A model generated the notes under the pieces. It was given only the letters and a program-made list of their open reading frames with translations, did not search any database and was not told the origin of the DNA. From NCBI GenBank assembly GCA_013400975.1, contig WBMZ01002573.1, positions 1 to 64,000 of the forward strand: a stretch of DNA of 64,000 nt, in the 5' to 3' direction. A program made the translations under genes and the position numbers. This DNA is from Atrichornis clamosus (Eukaryota > Chordata > Aves > Passeriformes > Menuridae). Shown here piece by piece: positions 39,216 through 52,740 of this stretch (positions are counted from its first letter, which is position 1; each line of letters starts with the position of its first letter).

Positions 39216-42200
39216 CTTCACCAGAAATAGAGAGATTGCCACCATGTGGATCTCTGTCCCTGCTGGTTGCCAGTTATTCCAACAAAGTTACCTCCTGGTC
39301 CTACTGTAAGCCAGGGTACCAAAATGCCATTCTGTAATTCTCAAATATGCAAGATGTTTGCCATGGCCACTGCATTGCATGATTTAATCCTAAATGGAAT
39401 GGGAGAAAGATTTGTTACAGAGTTTAGCAGTGTAATCAGTTATATTTAGTGTTTCCAGAGTCATACCTGGAGAGGTCTTAGGCAAATAATGATTAAAATA
39501 AAATGTGAATGTTTGTGGGGGAAAATGTGATGGTAATTGGGGAGGAAAGAAAAAGACAATTTATTAAATTAGCATTAACTTCAGAACTCTAAAAAATGAA
39601 AATATATATAATAGCATCCTGTCCAGATAATTTTAATTTACTACAGGAGTATAACACCACTCTTTGTGTGGGAAAAATAAGGAATTGCATCTCAAGATGA
39701 CTTAAAGATGGATGCTTTAAATCCTATCCCTTGCTAGGAATGGATTCACAGCTCAGAGAGCTCTCAAGTTGAAACTTACTGGTTTGTGCCTATTTTGGAA
39801 AATATTCTGCACTGCCAAAAGAGAAAGGTCAACCTCAAATACCATTAACTGCATGAAAATATTACACAGTATGATCTCTCACTTGCCCATCCCAAACCAT
39901 CTTCTCTGTCTTCCAGGTGGCCTGTATTTACTGAACAAATATTCAAGTACTTTTGACAACTTTAGGACTCATGACTTAAACTGATCTTAACTGGTACTCA
40001 CCCTAAGGGAAGATTAAATGAGGAATGAAGGCAAGGACTAGATTCTAAGTTGTACCCTTGTATGTTCTGCAGTGCACTCATTTAGTAGCTTTCCATTTTG
40101 TGACTGTTGCTTTGATTTTGTGAAGAATCTTGTGCTCAGCAGTACGCACCTAACTGTGCAGTCCCGGGCAGGGTGCCCAACCAGCTTTGCAGTGTCTGCT
40201 GGGATCCACACTGAAAATACTCCACATCCCACCACAACTGCCTATGCTCTCCTTCAGACCAGTATCATGACAGAGAACGCTCACCCAATTCCCTCTGCAG
40301 GCATTTGCTTCAGCACACAGACAATTGCCTAGAAACTCAGCTCTGGGGACACATAGGGGTCTAGTACAGACTCACTCAAGCGTATTCACATTGCATAACA
40401 TTCTATTAGCATGTATGTTCTTTTCCAAAAATTGTACTAAACTGATTCTTAGAAGAACTCCTACCACTATATGCTGAACCAGTAGACACAGGGAACCTAC
40501 ATGCCAAATTTGCCCTCTTGATCATATATTAAATTCATGAAAAAGGATCCTAAATTCAAAAGTCATCTCCAACTTTGAAAAGCAATTTGATTCAAAAGAT
40601 GCAAATCAAAGCTTCCCAAGGGTTATGCTGTACAAATGCTGTCTTTTTTTAGCTGGAGACAGCTTCAAGCTACTTTAATTTCATCTTTTAGTTCTCTTTT
40701 AGATAAATATATAATACTAGATATATACAATGTCAAAACACAGCTGTATATTCCATGTAATAATTACTTTTTGGAAGCTTGTTAACTCATGCCAGTGAAA
40801 ATTGCATTTCCAGAACATTACATTTGAGCTAGGCCAGACAGGCTCTTCATTTTTCCTTTTTTTTTCCTTTTTTTAACTTGTTAATGCAACAAAATACTCA
40901 ATGAAGAAGCACACAATAGAGAGAACATCCTTCTTCCCACCCTTCAAAATTAGATTGGCTGCAAAAACAAAACGAACCAAAAAAAACACCTGAAACACCA
41001 TGATGTCAAGATGAACTGCTGATGTCAAGAATAGCATGAAACAGTGCTTTGTTTTATACCAAGACTTCATTTAGGATATGGTCCCTATGAATGCAGACTC
41101 TGATTGTTCTGCTTGGCTTGAATGGTGAGCCAATGGCCAAACATTTTCTTGGTGACAGCATTGGAGTGCTTAAGGGACACAAGAAGTCCTCTGAATCTTA
41201 TGAATGGAAAAGTCACCATCCTAAAGAGCATATAATTTTATATATGATGGGAAGAAGAAAGAATTTGTCACATTTTATAGGCAGAAAATAAAAACGCACA
41301 GTTACAATATGATCACAAGAAGTTGGTGGTTGGATCTACATATTTAAATGAACACAATTGTTCATATTATTTTGCTGGACTTTTCCTTTCTCCTGGTAAC
41401 AGAACAACCTCTAGACAAATTCAGCAGTTCTGATACCATGGCAAACTAGCAATGAGCATCAGAACCAGCTTCTGTGACTATGATTTGAAGGAATGGAAAG
41501 ACAAGTCAGCCTAAGTTCAAGCTTACAAACACTTTCTCGTACAAACATAAGATTAAGACTGAAGGAAATAAACAGCTGGTTTACAAGTCTGCAGAATTTT
41601 CTGAGAAGCAACAAGAATTCTAATAGAGGATTTAGCAAATAGATACACTAAGACCAACTTCATGTTTCTAAGCTATGTCAAAGATTCTCATATACCTCCA
41701 TCTTGTAGCTTTGTATGTTTCCTTCTTCAGAGATTCATCTTCTTGCTGTTTAAAAATTTCCAAAGCAGTGGAAATTGCATCTTGCTGTTCATCCAGAATC
41801 CAAGACAAGCAATCTTGCTTACAAGTTCTTCCATCTCTTTTCTTAGTCTCTTCCTATTTCCTCAGCACCTGGGTCTCTCTCCACTGAAACCAAGAAGAAA
41901 GCTTTCTCACCAGTTATATTCTGACCTTTCACAGCCAAATCCCCAGAATGCTTCATTTTGATGTCTACACTAGCAACACTACTTCTAACTCAGTTATCCA
42001 TTATACTGGACACACTCCAATTCCCAGCTTGCTCCCAGACCCAGCTCTCCAGGAAAGCATTTTGTCCCTTTTCCATACTAAGGAGAGAAATAGCCTTCTA
42101 GGAATCAAAATTACAATATACCACTTCAAATCAACGTATATATGAAGTTGACAGACTCCAGCATCCTATCTTCCTATTGTCACAGCTGTGTCCTCTGCTG

Positions 42201-45200
42201 TAAAAGCCCTCATGTTTTGATTTTCCTTAGTATCAATTACCATCTCAACAAAACTGAGGCTGACTGTTGGTCTCAAACATCTGATGATGTTTTGAAGATC
42301 TGTCTAAATTAGTGCTTGCTATAGGTAAAAACAAGCCCCATAAAATGTGGATAAACAACATCATCTCACACACATAAAACACAACTTAGAAGGTTCTTCA
42401 TAAGCTGCACATTGAACCTCTCAGTGCCTCTGGCTCATCATTACACCTGCCAGCTCTGCCCTGCCACTGTCTGCTGCAAGTGTCCCTTTTTTGTGGGACC
42501 TCAACATTACCACACACTGTGGCATTCCACAGTGCTTTGCAGAGAGATTAGAAGCCGCTCCCATTGCCCTCCCTGACTCATAGGGAAAGCAGCCAGAGTT
42601 CATCAAAGTGGAAGAAAAGGTTTAGTCTCTTTAGGGAGCTGAAAATGTAAAGAACACCTATTTGAGTGCCTGCATGCTTGAGTTGCATAACAGATTGGGG
42701 AGTGTGCTCCTAGAAATGGTTCCATTCCTCTGAGGACAGGAGAACCGCCCAGAGATGTTTGGATTGACGGTGGATCTATCAGTTCTTCAGATGTTCATGG
42801 AGCCAGTCCTCAAGCTGCATCTCTCAGTTTGAAAAGGCCCCAGATGACATAAAGGGGAACGTGTTATTTACTACTAGTTTTGGTACCTTATGTAATATTT
42901 TTTTTTCATTCCTTTGGGAAGACACCTTCATGGTGCAGTTATCTTCTCATCCCTTGCAACACTTGAGAAGGAACTGCGAGTATGTATTACTGGAAACAAG
43001 AGTGCTGGCCTGTAAACCAAACTCAACCAAGCATGAAAGTTCATATTCACTTGCTTGCTTTGCATACAGTTGGTCAGATGTGAGGAACCCCAAGGAAGAA
43101 GGTCATTTGCCCAAATAAAGGTCTCAAAATCACTATAATACAAAGTCATCAACTTTCAACTCATTGTATAGGCAGACAGCTAGAGAGCTGATATATAACC
43201 CTCATTATTTTCCTGCTACAAATAATAAGGACTTAAATTCCACCACATGAGACCATTTACTTACAACATAAAGGAAGGTGACCTCCTTTCTGTCCTCCCT
43301 GTAAGACAGAAATAACATTGTAGTCCATCAGCAAAACTGAAAATGGGAAATGTCAGTAAAACAGGATGTAACACAAACAATGCTATTTTTAAAAAGTGCC
43401 CAAACTTTCAAGACAAGTCCCTCCTAAGTGAGAAACAGCTTTTTAATTCCATGTAATGCCACCAGCTGACTTATCCTGATGTTGCATTCACATAGCCAGG
43501 TGGAGGTATAATAGCTTTTCAAGGAAACACTCTTGCAATTGTACATAGTGAACACTGTACATGACTGACTAAATTAGTGCTCAAGGAACATGTTGAAGAC
43601 CCTGACACCAATGCTTTAGAAGATTCAGATGAATAAACCGAGGCCTTCAATAACCCTTATATTGGAACAGAATATTTCAGAAGTAAGGTTTAGGAGACTT
43701 AATCACAACCAGTTTTCATACAACAGGCAAGTCTTAGATCAACCAAAAGCAGCTGAAACTTGACTGGACCAAGAACACCTGGTAGTACACTAAGGATTTC
43801 ACTACCCTAAAACACAGTGTCCTATTCACAACACAATATCATACCCTATGAAGGTATCTCCCACTTACAGACAAACTGCATGAAGATAGTCAGAAAAAAT
43901 GCTTATAGGCACATTAATTATTAGCTTCTTTTTAACTGAGAAACAAATTGGTTTAACTTGTGTCATACTAGACATTGGAAGCACACTCTGCCTTGCTGTA
44001 AGCTGCAATAGCAAAGCAACCCTTGTATTTGTTTATGCATCAGAGTCCTCACCCTCCTCACTCCTCGCTCACACATCAAAAACTGAGAGAAGAACAAGAT
44101 CACAAATTCCCAGTGCAAGCATGCATCCCATGTCAGGGGTGTTGCTATATGTAATTCTTCTCTAGTTGCCAGTGCACTTCTCTGTGCTAAATCGCAACCC
44201 GGTCACAGGACTGAGAAATCCAAGTACCTCTTCAGGTAAAAACACATCCTGTTACAGTTCTATGTACACATAATACTTCTGTTTTGCCAGTTGCTAGAAG
44301 ACTACAAGCAGGTTGGTCTTCACTGGTAAATCTGGTCAGAAAATTTAAAAGAAATCAAATTAGTTCAAGCCCTATCTACTCTAATTTCTAGTCTAGTCTG
44401 ACCAGTCTATTAATCTAGTGCACTAACCAGGACTACAGGCAGTAAAGACCCTTAGATTTCTTTTCCAAGGTAACATAGAACCTGGAGAACTCGAGGCAAA
44501 GCACCAACTTTCTGGGCTTCCAGTGCTCCTCCTCACAATGCAGCAGCTCTGGGCTGGGTACCTCAAAACTTCCCAATTCTAATCAGCTGTTCTGTCTTGC
44601 TCAACCCTTCATTGTGTAATAAGCAAACACATGATTTCATGTAGCAATTGCCATTTCCAAGGGGTTATGTAAAAATTTCTGATTTGCAGACTACCGCAAA
44701 CAGAGGTTTTATTCTGAATTGGGATAAACTTGAGCTAAGATTTCCTATGAGCCAGAAATACTTCAAATTAATAATGCTCAAGAATAAACAGTTTGTAATT
44801 CGGTTTTGTAGAGCATCAGTAAATGTTTGGGGCATTGCAAATGGCTTCTTAAGGGTAGCACACCAAAGAGCTTGACCTCGGCAATTTAGGTTTTGTTGAA
44901 TTGAAGTGCTTCACAATGCCAGAGATGAACTGGAGAGAAAAATTGTGATAAATGATACAGGCATTATTTAAAAGATGGCGTCCTGGGCTTGCAGATCACC
45001 AATTCTGAAAAGAGGATGAACAATACAATGAGGTCAAACTAGAATGGAAAAGATATTCCTTCATTACAGAGAATAACATGCCTGCTTCTTGAGCCACCTA
45101 ACCTTTTCATGGCCTTTTCTAGCCAATAATCAGCATGTCTTGCTTGCTGTGATTTTGTTTATGCTTATACAGACACAACTGGTTTCAGATTATGCTTAGT

Positions 45201-48200
45201 TCCTCTGTGGAGATACAATTCCTTACACTTACATTAAAGCAAGCAGATCTAGCTTCAGCTTGATGAAACCTGAATAGATGATTTATGTCCTAGACTCCTC
45301 ACCGTTAAATGCAGAGTCTTAACCAAACTTGTAGGAGTTCTGTCAACTGCTGCATCCCACAGCATGTTGCTATGGTTTCATTAACTTGAAGCAGAAGCCA
45401 ATACCCAGTTCTTTAGAGCAACCCACTGAGGCTTCTTTAAATACAGGATGAAGAAAGCCTCCTCTTCTACCAGATCTCACAAGGTCTGGAGCAGTGAGCA
45501 AATCAAAGCTCAAATGTCTCCCAAAGCCAGCTCTAGCCAAGCCATACAAACCAAGCAGTTGGCAGTGCAGTGATCTTGTTTGAGATGTGGCCAAACTGAA
45601 TCCTAGGAAATACTGGGAAAGAGATTTTTGTGGCAGTGCTCTTTCCCAGGATGCATTCTTTGTAACACAGTGTTGGCACATATTTAGTACAGTGTCAGAC
45701 TTCTAGGGAGAATCAGATGCTCCTAGTCAAGCTGAGATTTTCAGTGGCTTCCCCAGGGTCCTAACTTCCCAAGAGCTTTGCCTGCTATCACCATGCTCAT
45801 ACCACCTCATTAGAGCAATATCAGAATAATAATTTACCAGGATTGTGACAAGACCAAGTCAGTGCTTTTGGAACCCCCAAGGGAAGATAATGAAAAAAAT
45901 GTGAAAAAACACCTTCCAAAGGATAGTTTCTGTTCATTATGAGTACTCTGTGGCCACTAATGTTAACTTAGTTTAATATATATCACATCACAGCATGCTT
46001 CTGAGAAAGCACATGCTGGGTATTTTTAAGTGCAAATTACTCTTATTTTAAGCAATCTGTCTCCACCACTATTCTCCACTGGCATTTTGGATTTCAGATT
46101 ATAGGAGTTACAGTTATGGAATGAGATTATCTGTTCCTTGGATTCAGTCATACTGGAGTTTATGCAAAGGAGCATTAATCATATTGTGTTATTTCCATGG
46201 GCACAGGCTTCACAGGAGCAGGTAAGGCAGAGCTCCTTCTGAACTTTGCTGAGGGAAGAAACCCAGTGCCAAAGCCAGTCCAAGAAAATAAAGCCACATA
46301 CACAAACAAACACTTGCTTCTTTGAATTTAGAGATGTATGAACAGGGTTGGTATCCTTGCCACTTGCTCTTCTCTCTGCCTCAAGCTCTAGAAAATTTTA
46401 ATTTCACAGGACACCCTGGTAACAATTACACTAGATAGAAGGCCTACCCTAGGCATGCATCACAGTCAATGAGATAAGAACGTATCCCACAGATTCTTAC
46501 TGCCCCACAGATTCTACTGCAGCACAGCCAGCATTTATTTTCTCTTGAGCACTGACACTTGGAACTGCTTAACTTGAACACAGCTATCCAGACTGATTGC
46601 CTGTTTCCAGAAGAGCAGCAAATAGCTGCTTATATCCCAATGATACCTATGATTACAGTCTGACTTAAGAACCCAGCACCTCATTTCTAGGTGTGGATCA
46701 GGCACCTCTGTGCCCCTGGAAAGTTGTTAGTTTCTTTGTCCTCACCTCGTCTTGCTGTTGGGATGTGGAGAATGACCAAGTGTTTAAGCTGCAGTTTCAC
46801 AGAAACTGTCATAGAACAGCATCATCAGGCTGTACTTTTAACACAACCTGAACCAATCCAAACTGCTGGCCACCACAGCCCTGCTCTGTCCTTGCCTCAG
46901 AGTCCCACACACCTTCTTAGCACTAACAGAAATGACACCCAGAAAGTTATTAACTTTCTCACCAGAGCCAAGAGCAAAGATAGCACCATGAGGACACAAA
47001 AGGGCCAGAACCAGCAAACGGGAGGGCAAGGAGGAATGTGTGGCAAATTATATCAACTTCAGTTATCACAGGAGCACAGAGTTTGTAATTCTTCGATCTC
47101 ACTAGCACCTGAAACATTTTTTCAAGCGCAAGTATTAGATGCAGTATGGAAAGCATGAATGGAAGGCCAGAGCAAAGCCTCTTGATCCAAAGACTTTTCA
47201 CTATTCAAGCTAAACAGAGTCTATCAGGAAGGGACAAAATTAGACTCCTCTGCTATTATGAACAGAAGAAGCTCTGTTGTTGACTACAGCAGCACTCACA
47301 GCAAGAAATGGATTAAGGCCCAGAAGCTGAAGTGAGGTGGCAGACTGACAAGATAGGTCCTCTGGCTAGGCAGAGCACTAGAACAGCAGGGATGCAGCAT
47401 AGCAAGTCAGAAGAAGAACTAGGTAGGTGCCCTTCCCTTTTCCTATATACTCTTTAACAATTTTAGCCATTCAGTCTAGTGCTTTCTAGGCTAAGCATCT
47501 GTTAGATCTTATTTTGGCACTGCTTCAGGTCACAGTCTTGTTTTGGGGAAGGTATTTTGCCAAATGAAATAGCAACCTTTTGGCTCCAGTGCTTGTGAGC
47601 AGATATTTAAAATATTGTTTTTGTCAAGGACAACTTCTTTTGATGGGCTGCAAAAGAGCCAACTCAATTTGATAAATTATTACAATACCTGGAAGCTCTG
47701 GTTTGTATTTGATTAAAAGGCAATGGAAACCAAAGATTTCGTTTTAATGGAGCAGTCTTTGAGCCTTTGCAAAAGTTCTACCCAAAACCCAGACTTGTGG
47801 TGACACAAACTGCACATACCACTTAAAACAAGCTGATAAAACAAGTGTGTTTAGCAACAATTAAGATACATTAAAATCACTACTGTTACAAACCCACAGG
47901 CAGAATTATGTCTTGGGAAATATAGGAACACAGGAAATATAATTCTAGTTCTCATACTGAGCAAAGATGATAAAGACTTAACGCTACCTTACACAAGCCA
48001 TGTTAAATACTGGACTGTGCTACAAGTCGCCCTCTACGCAGACAGTTGTAGTTGCTTGAGTACCTCAGTTGCAAGGGAATATTGAAATACAGTTTTCAGC
48101 TGCAGGGATACTCTTCCCATGACATTGACATGCAACACAACAGCATAGAGAGCTGCCATGAGAAAGCAGACTGAAAAAAGCATAGGAATATTTTCAAGCA

Positions 48201-49087
48201 AAACGAATAAAAAGAGAACGAGGAAGTGTTCCAGCTGAAAAAAGGTTTCTGCAAAACTCTGGCTAGTATGCAGTCTCATCACCTTTGGAGTTCTTTTATA
48301 GGACTCATAGTCACACAAGGGTAAGAAGCACATCAACGTGAGGTTTTGCTAAATTGCTGTAGCCAAACATCAGCAGCTCTACAGTTCTTAACCAACAACT
48401 CACACATTTCTGTGAGCCTTTATATACCTGTAAAAAAGTACAAAGCTCCCACAGAAATGAGAAGTATGTTCCACACATTACCTTTTTCGCCACAGCCCTC
48501 AGATTTACTGTAGATGGTGGCATGACTGATCATCTGACTACCATCTGTCCAACATCTGTTTTGTAGGGAAACCACCCTGCAAATATAATTGGCTGGCTCT
48601 AGGCTACCATTATTCGTAATGAATACCCTGTTTTATATTGAAGCTATCACTAATGCTATTCCCTTAAAAAGATTCAGCATACTGACACAGAGCCCGAGAT
48701 CTCTGACGGGGGTGTACTTGTACTTCTGTGACTCTGCATGCCTGCGTTACAAACGCGGCCATCCAGCAATAGCTGTGGTACCTGAGCAACTCAGCTTGGG
48801 AGGGGAAACAGTATCTGAGCACAGAAATTAAGTAGCCCCACTGTGAAGGGTGTACTAGTTAGGGAGGCTGCTGTACTAACACAGCCTTAGAACTTTTATT
48901 ACCTAAACTATTTTGAGTGTGTCTGCATTACAATGTATTTGCCAACATATTTATTTTAACATATATAACACATATACATGTTTGTATTTCAATTATTTTC
49001 TTCTTGACAGTAACAGCTTCCAACACTCAAATATCCCAACAATCTCCAAAATTATGAAAATAGATCACAGTAGCTTGTCTTAAAAGC
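39216..49087. other. Long non-coding stretch, nothing firmly recognised
   Basis: No supported exon. T-rich runs occur near 40,854-40,875. A possible weak 5S rRNA-like relic near 48,810-48,890 is described as a finding only. The 155-codon frame at 46,691-47,158 has no recognisable domain and is within the length expected by chance over a window this size. Confidence 0.5.
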
Positions 49088-49146
49088 AAAAAAAAAAAAA
49101 AAAAAAAAAGGGGGGGGGGGGGGAAAAAGGAAGGGGGAAAAAAAGG

Positions 49147-49177
<31 letters not shown>

Positions 49178-49222
49178 GGGGGGAAAAAGGAAGGGGGAAA
49201 AAAAGGGAAAAAGAAAAAGAAA
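49088..49222. repeat. 135-nt pure polypurine tract containing a doubled 60-bp A-run/G-run unit
   Basis: Every base from 49,088 to 49,222 is A or G. The core is A(22) G(14) AAAAAGGAAGGGGGA(7), and it is followed by a near-exact second copy with A(23) G(14), offset by 60 bp. Mirror-like purine strands can form triplex DNA, and G14 runs can form quadruplexes. The near-perfect doubling and long homopolymers also make this a likely place for sequencing or assembly error. Confidence 0.95.
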
Positions 49223-52200
49223 CAAACCCCAAACCAAACCCAGCAACTATTGCAAGATTTGCAACAAAATTATGTGCTTGGCATGGTACTTCTGATGGCA
49301 AGAATAGCTCAGAATAGCTGTGAACAGAGCTGCAGGTGCTTCAGTCATTTTAATGCCCAGAGTTTACTGCAAACTACATTTAGGATTCCCCTTCTGTCCC
49401 CTAAAGGCATAGGTAAACTCAGCCAAACCACTGACTGATTTCCATCTGAACTGTAAACCCTTTAGAGCTATATATCCTTTTGTGCCTGTTTAGCTCTTCC
49501 TGAACAGAAATAATATTTCAGTCTGCCAGAAATCTAGATCCCAGACTTGAGAAAGCTACTGAAGCTTTAAGGTGCCATGACCCAAATTCTGCTTGCAAAG
49601 TGAGTTTCTTGCAAACTCCCTGTAGACTCATAAATATACTTCTGTTTCCAATAACATGACTCTATTTAATGCCCTCTGCATTTAAAACCATAATCCTCTA
49701 ATAACTTTGGGAATATTTGAAGATATTTAAAAAAAAAAGAAACCAAAACCAACAACCAGAAAGCCATTCGGCATCCCTGAAGTTGATTGTTTATATGAAT
49801 AAGCCATAGGACAATAAAAGGCCAGACTGACCACGGCAATAACTCCCAAAGCTGATTTGAAGAAATTAAAAGCAGGCCAGGAAGCTTAATTCTAAATGTG
49901 TTTTCAATTGATCTTTGTTCCTGACTGTGTTTAATGGTTAGCTGTTTGAGAAACCCTCTGGGGTTCTGCTAGTTGATTTCAAATTGGGAAACAGTAAGCA
50001 GTATCACAGACAGAGATGCTTTTCTTTTCAAGAAAGTGAATGTAAGCACTGCTGAAAGGTTGCATACTACCAGTCTCAGAAATGTTTTACAGAAGAAATA
50101 CGGATAAGTGTTTTTCACTCCCTCTGTTTATCTACTGTGCTCATATATCTCCCAGGACAGCATATCTGAACTTCTAACAAACTAAAATAATTGGCTCCAT
50201 AATCGTCTTGCAAAGCAAGGCAGCATTATTATCCATGTCTTACTCTGATGCAGAAAGACTCTAGGCTATACTAAGATGACCAATAGTTCACCTGAGCCCT
50301 AAGTTTAGTGTTTCCTACAGGCCAGGTGTCTTTGAAAGCCACACCAACCAAGACAGGACTCAGTGCAGGAACTGAGGTAAAATTTGACTCAGTTCCACAC
50401 ACAGTGTACATCTCTACCACTCTTGAGATCATGTTTCTAAGTCTAACACTCTAGACATTCATTTGGGCTGCCCCCAAAATGAGACTAGCTTCTGTTCTTC
50501 TGTTTCTAATCACTTATTCAATCCTTAAAACTAAAAATGTTTTTTAAAAAGAAAAAAAAAAAGGAAAAATAAAGAAAAGAAAAAGCAGAAACAGACAAAG
50601 CCAGTCCCCAAAAATCAGATCCTTGAGAGGTATGATACTTTTTTAGCTATAAAGACATGAGATATTTGAAGCCATAGGGGCAGGTGTAGTCAGAATAAGA
50701 TAAAATGCATTAATGTACTAGACTACAGTGATCAGAGTGTAGAAGCCAGAACAGAAAAGCAAGCTGCTAGCCTAGTCTCCCTTTCAGTCCCAAATACTCA
50801 AGAGCTCAGCTACCCCCTTGCTGGCCAGCATTATTACAAGCTGATGCCATCCTGTTTGCACAGGTCAGGGCTGCCTTCAGATGGTTTGCATGAAGCAGGT
50901 AAATTAGATGCTTATGTTAGAAATCTAGGCTCTGTAGATTCTACACAAACAATACACAGAGTGACAACTGGCTTAAGAGGGCTACTACAAGAACCTACAC
51001 TAGACTTTAGCAAGGTGACTGCAATGCCTTCTGGGGGTACTTGTCTTCTCAGTGACCACAGGGAGAACATACAGAGTCCAGGCTCCGAACATGGGCAATA
51101 ACCCAAGAGAAAAGACAGACTATGGAAACACTACCCATGATTCCGTCCCTTGGTCAGGAGTTATTAGAGAAGTATCACCCAACAACTTTGTGGCTACCTA
51201 ATTTTTAAAGCAACAAATGAGGTACAAGAAAATTGAATAGTAAGGCTGCAATGCCCATATATTCTTATCTCTTAAATCCATTGGGAGACTTCTTACTAGG
51301 AAGTCAAAACAATGTCTTTTTCTGGGTAGCATTTTCCTACCATTCAAAAGTATTTTCTTTCAGAAATGAATAAGGGATTTTCTTCTCATATTTGCTAATC
51401 TCAGACAAGACATAAAAATGCAAAAGATTGTGACTTCCACTGCCTTTAAGATAAAACGTACTTACTGAACCTACCCATTCTGTTAATGAACTCTACAGAA
51501 TATTCTAAGTTGTGTACAGCAAAGGGTAATGTACTGTCACATTTAGAAACAAGGCAATGTGTACATATTTGGTAAAGAAAATGCCTAACAACAAAAGAAT
51601 CTGGGAGAGAAGTTTTTACAGTATTTTCAGAAACAGGCAGATTTCACCGTAGACTTCAGAGAGCAGAGAAGGAAAAAGGAAGGTTTCTAGACAGAGCTAG
51701 ATAAGGGAAGATGACAGGGCATGGTGAGGGATATCTCCTATAAATTTGCCATTAGCAGAAGGCAGCCTTGCTGGCAGCTACAGAAACAAATGACTGGGGC
51801 GATATTTCAGTGAAGAATCAGGTTGGTTTTTATTCCAATGTAAAAAACCCGATATGCAAAAGGATGTCATTCAGAATAGTAAATGGCAAATCCAAATGTT
51901 TGAGAGAATTAGAACAGAAAATCCACCAAAAAATACAGAAACAACTGTGGGAATTCTGAACTTTTCAGGTCAAATTACACTGTGAAAACTGTGAAGTTGT
52001 GGCTGCAAATAGAAATCTGACTTTTCAAAATGGGCCTGGAATCCAAACCTGAACAGTCTAATTAACTGTGTTTGCGTACTCCCCTCTCTGCCACAGTAAC
52101 CCAAGTTGAGTAGTGCTATAAAGGCTTGTGATTCAGCTGGAGTACTGGGCAGTTTGGAATCAATTCTTTATTTGTGCAGACCAGTCCAACCAGCCCTATG

Positions 52201-52659
52201 CAGTTCACTCAGCCAATGCTGTATCATGCTTTCTGATGCAGAAAGACAAATTGGCAATCAGAATATAGAAGGTGAATTCATATGTCAGTGCTCATGGTAT
52301 TTCAAATCTAGACAGATTGGTTAGGACAGCATTTAGCAAAGAGCAACCCTTGCAAGGTTTGATGCAAAGTGAAATCAAATTTTGCTGCTAGACCTGAGAT
52401 CTCAGCAGCATGAACTCTGCTGAAGAATTATTTCCATGTATTATTAGGAGACAGTATGGAGACAGTTACTGTTGTCCTTCTTAGGGTAGTTGAAGACTTC
52501 CTCCCTTTCCAATGAGCACAGCCTTTGGGCCAGGAAATGCCCTCTTGATCTTCCTATCCAAGCTGTTTCCTCAAAGGATAAGGTCTTTCCTGCCTTTCCT
52601 CAGTAAACTACATGTTTACATGTCCTACATACAAACCTATCCACTACAGTATCATTAGG
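49223..52659. other. Non-coding stretch, nothing firmly recognised
   Basis: No exon seen. It holds an A-rich purine patch near 50,538-50,592 and a weakly MIR-like patch near 50,210-50,300 ('attatccatgtcttac..gatgcagaaa'), too decayed to call. Confidence 0.5.
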
Positions 52660-52740
52660 CATATTTTGCAGAAGTGGAAAACTGGGATCTAAATATTAAA
52701 TGACTTCCCCAAAGTCGGTGGCACAGATAGGAGGGTAATG
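52660..52740 (-). repeat. MIR-like SINE fragment
   Basis: The plus strand reads 'attttgcagaagtggaaaactggga', then 'attaaatgacttccccaaagtc', then 'ggcacagataggag'. This matches the reverse complement of the MIR core: 'tttacagatggggaaactgaggc', 'ttaaatgacttgcccaaggtc', 'ggcagagctgggat'. Short and old; ends are approximate. Confidence 0.6.

Noticed and set aside
46691..47158. 155-codon open frame on the plus strand
   Set aside because: No recognisable domain, no homologous neighbour and a length that about one chance frame in a window this size would reach.
49052..49301. Phe/Pro-rich open frames on the minus strand
   Set aside because: They are simply the translation of the polypurine tract and its duplication.
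50210..50300. Further MIR-like fragment
   Set aside because: Only the 'attatcc' and 'gatgcagaaa' blocks fit, and the rest is too decayed to separate from chance.
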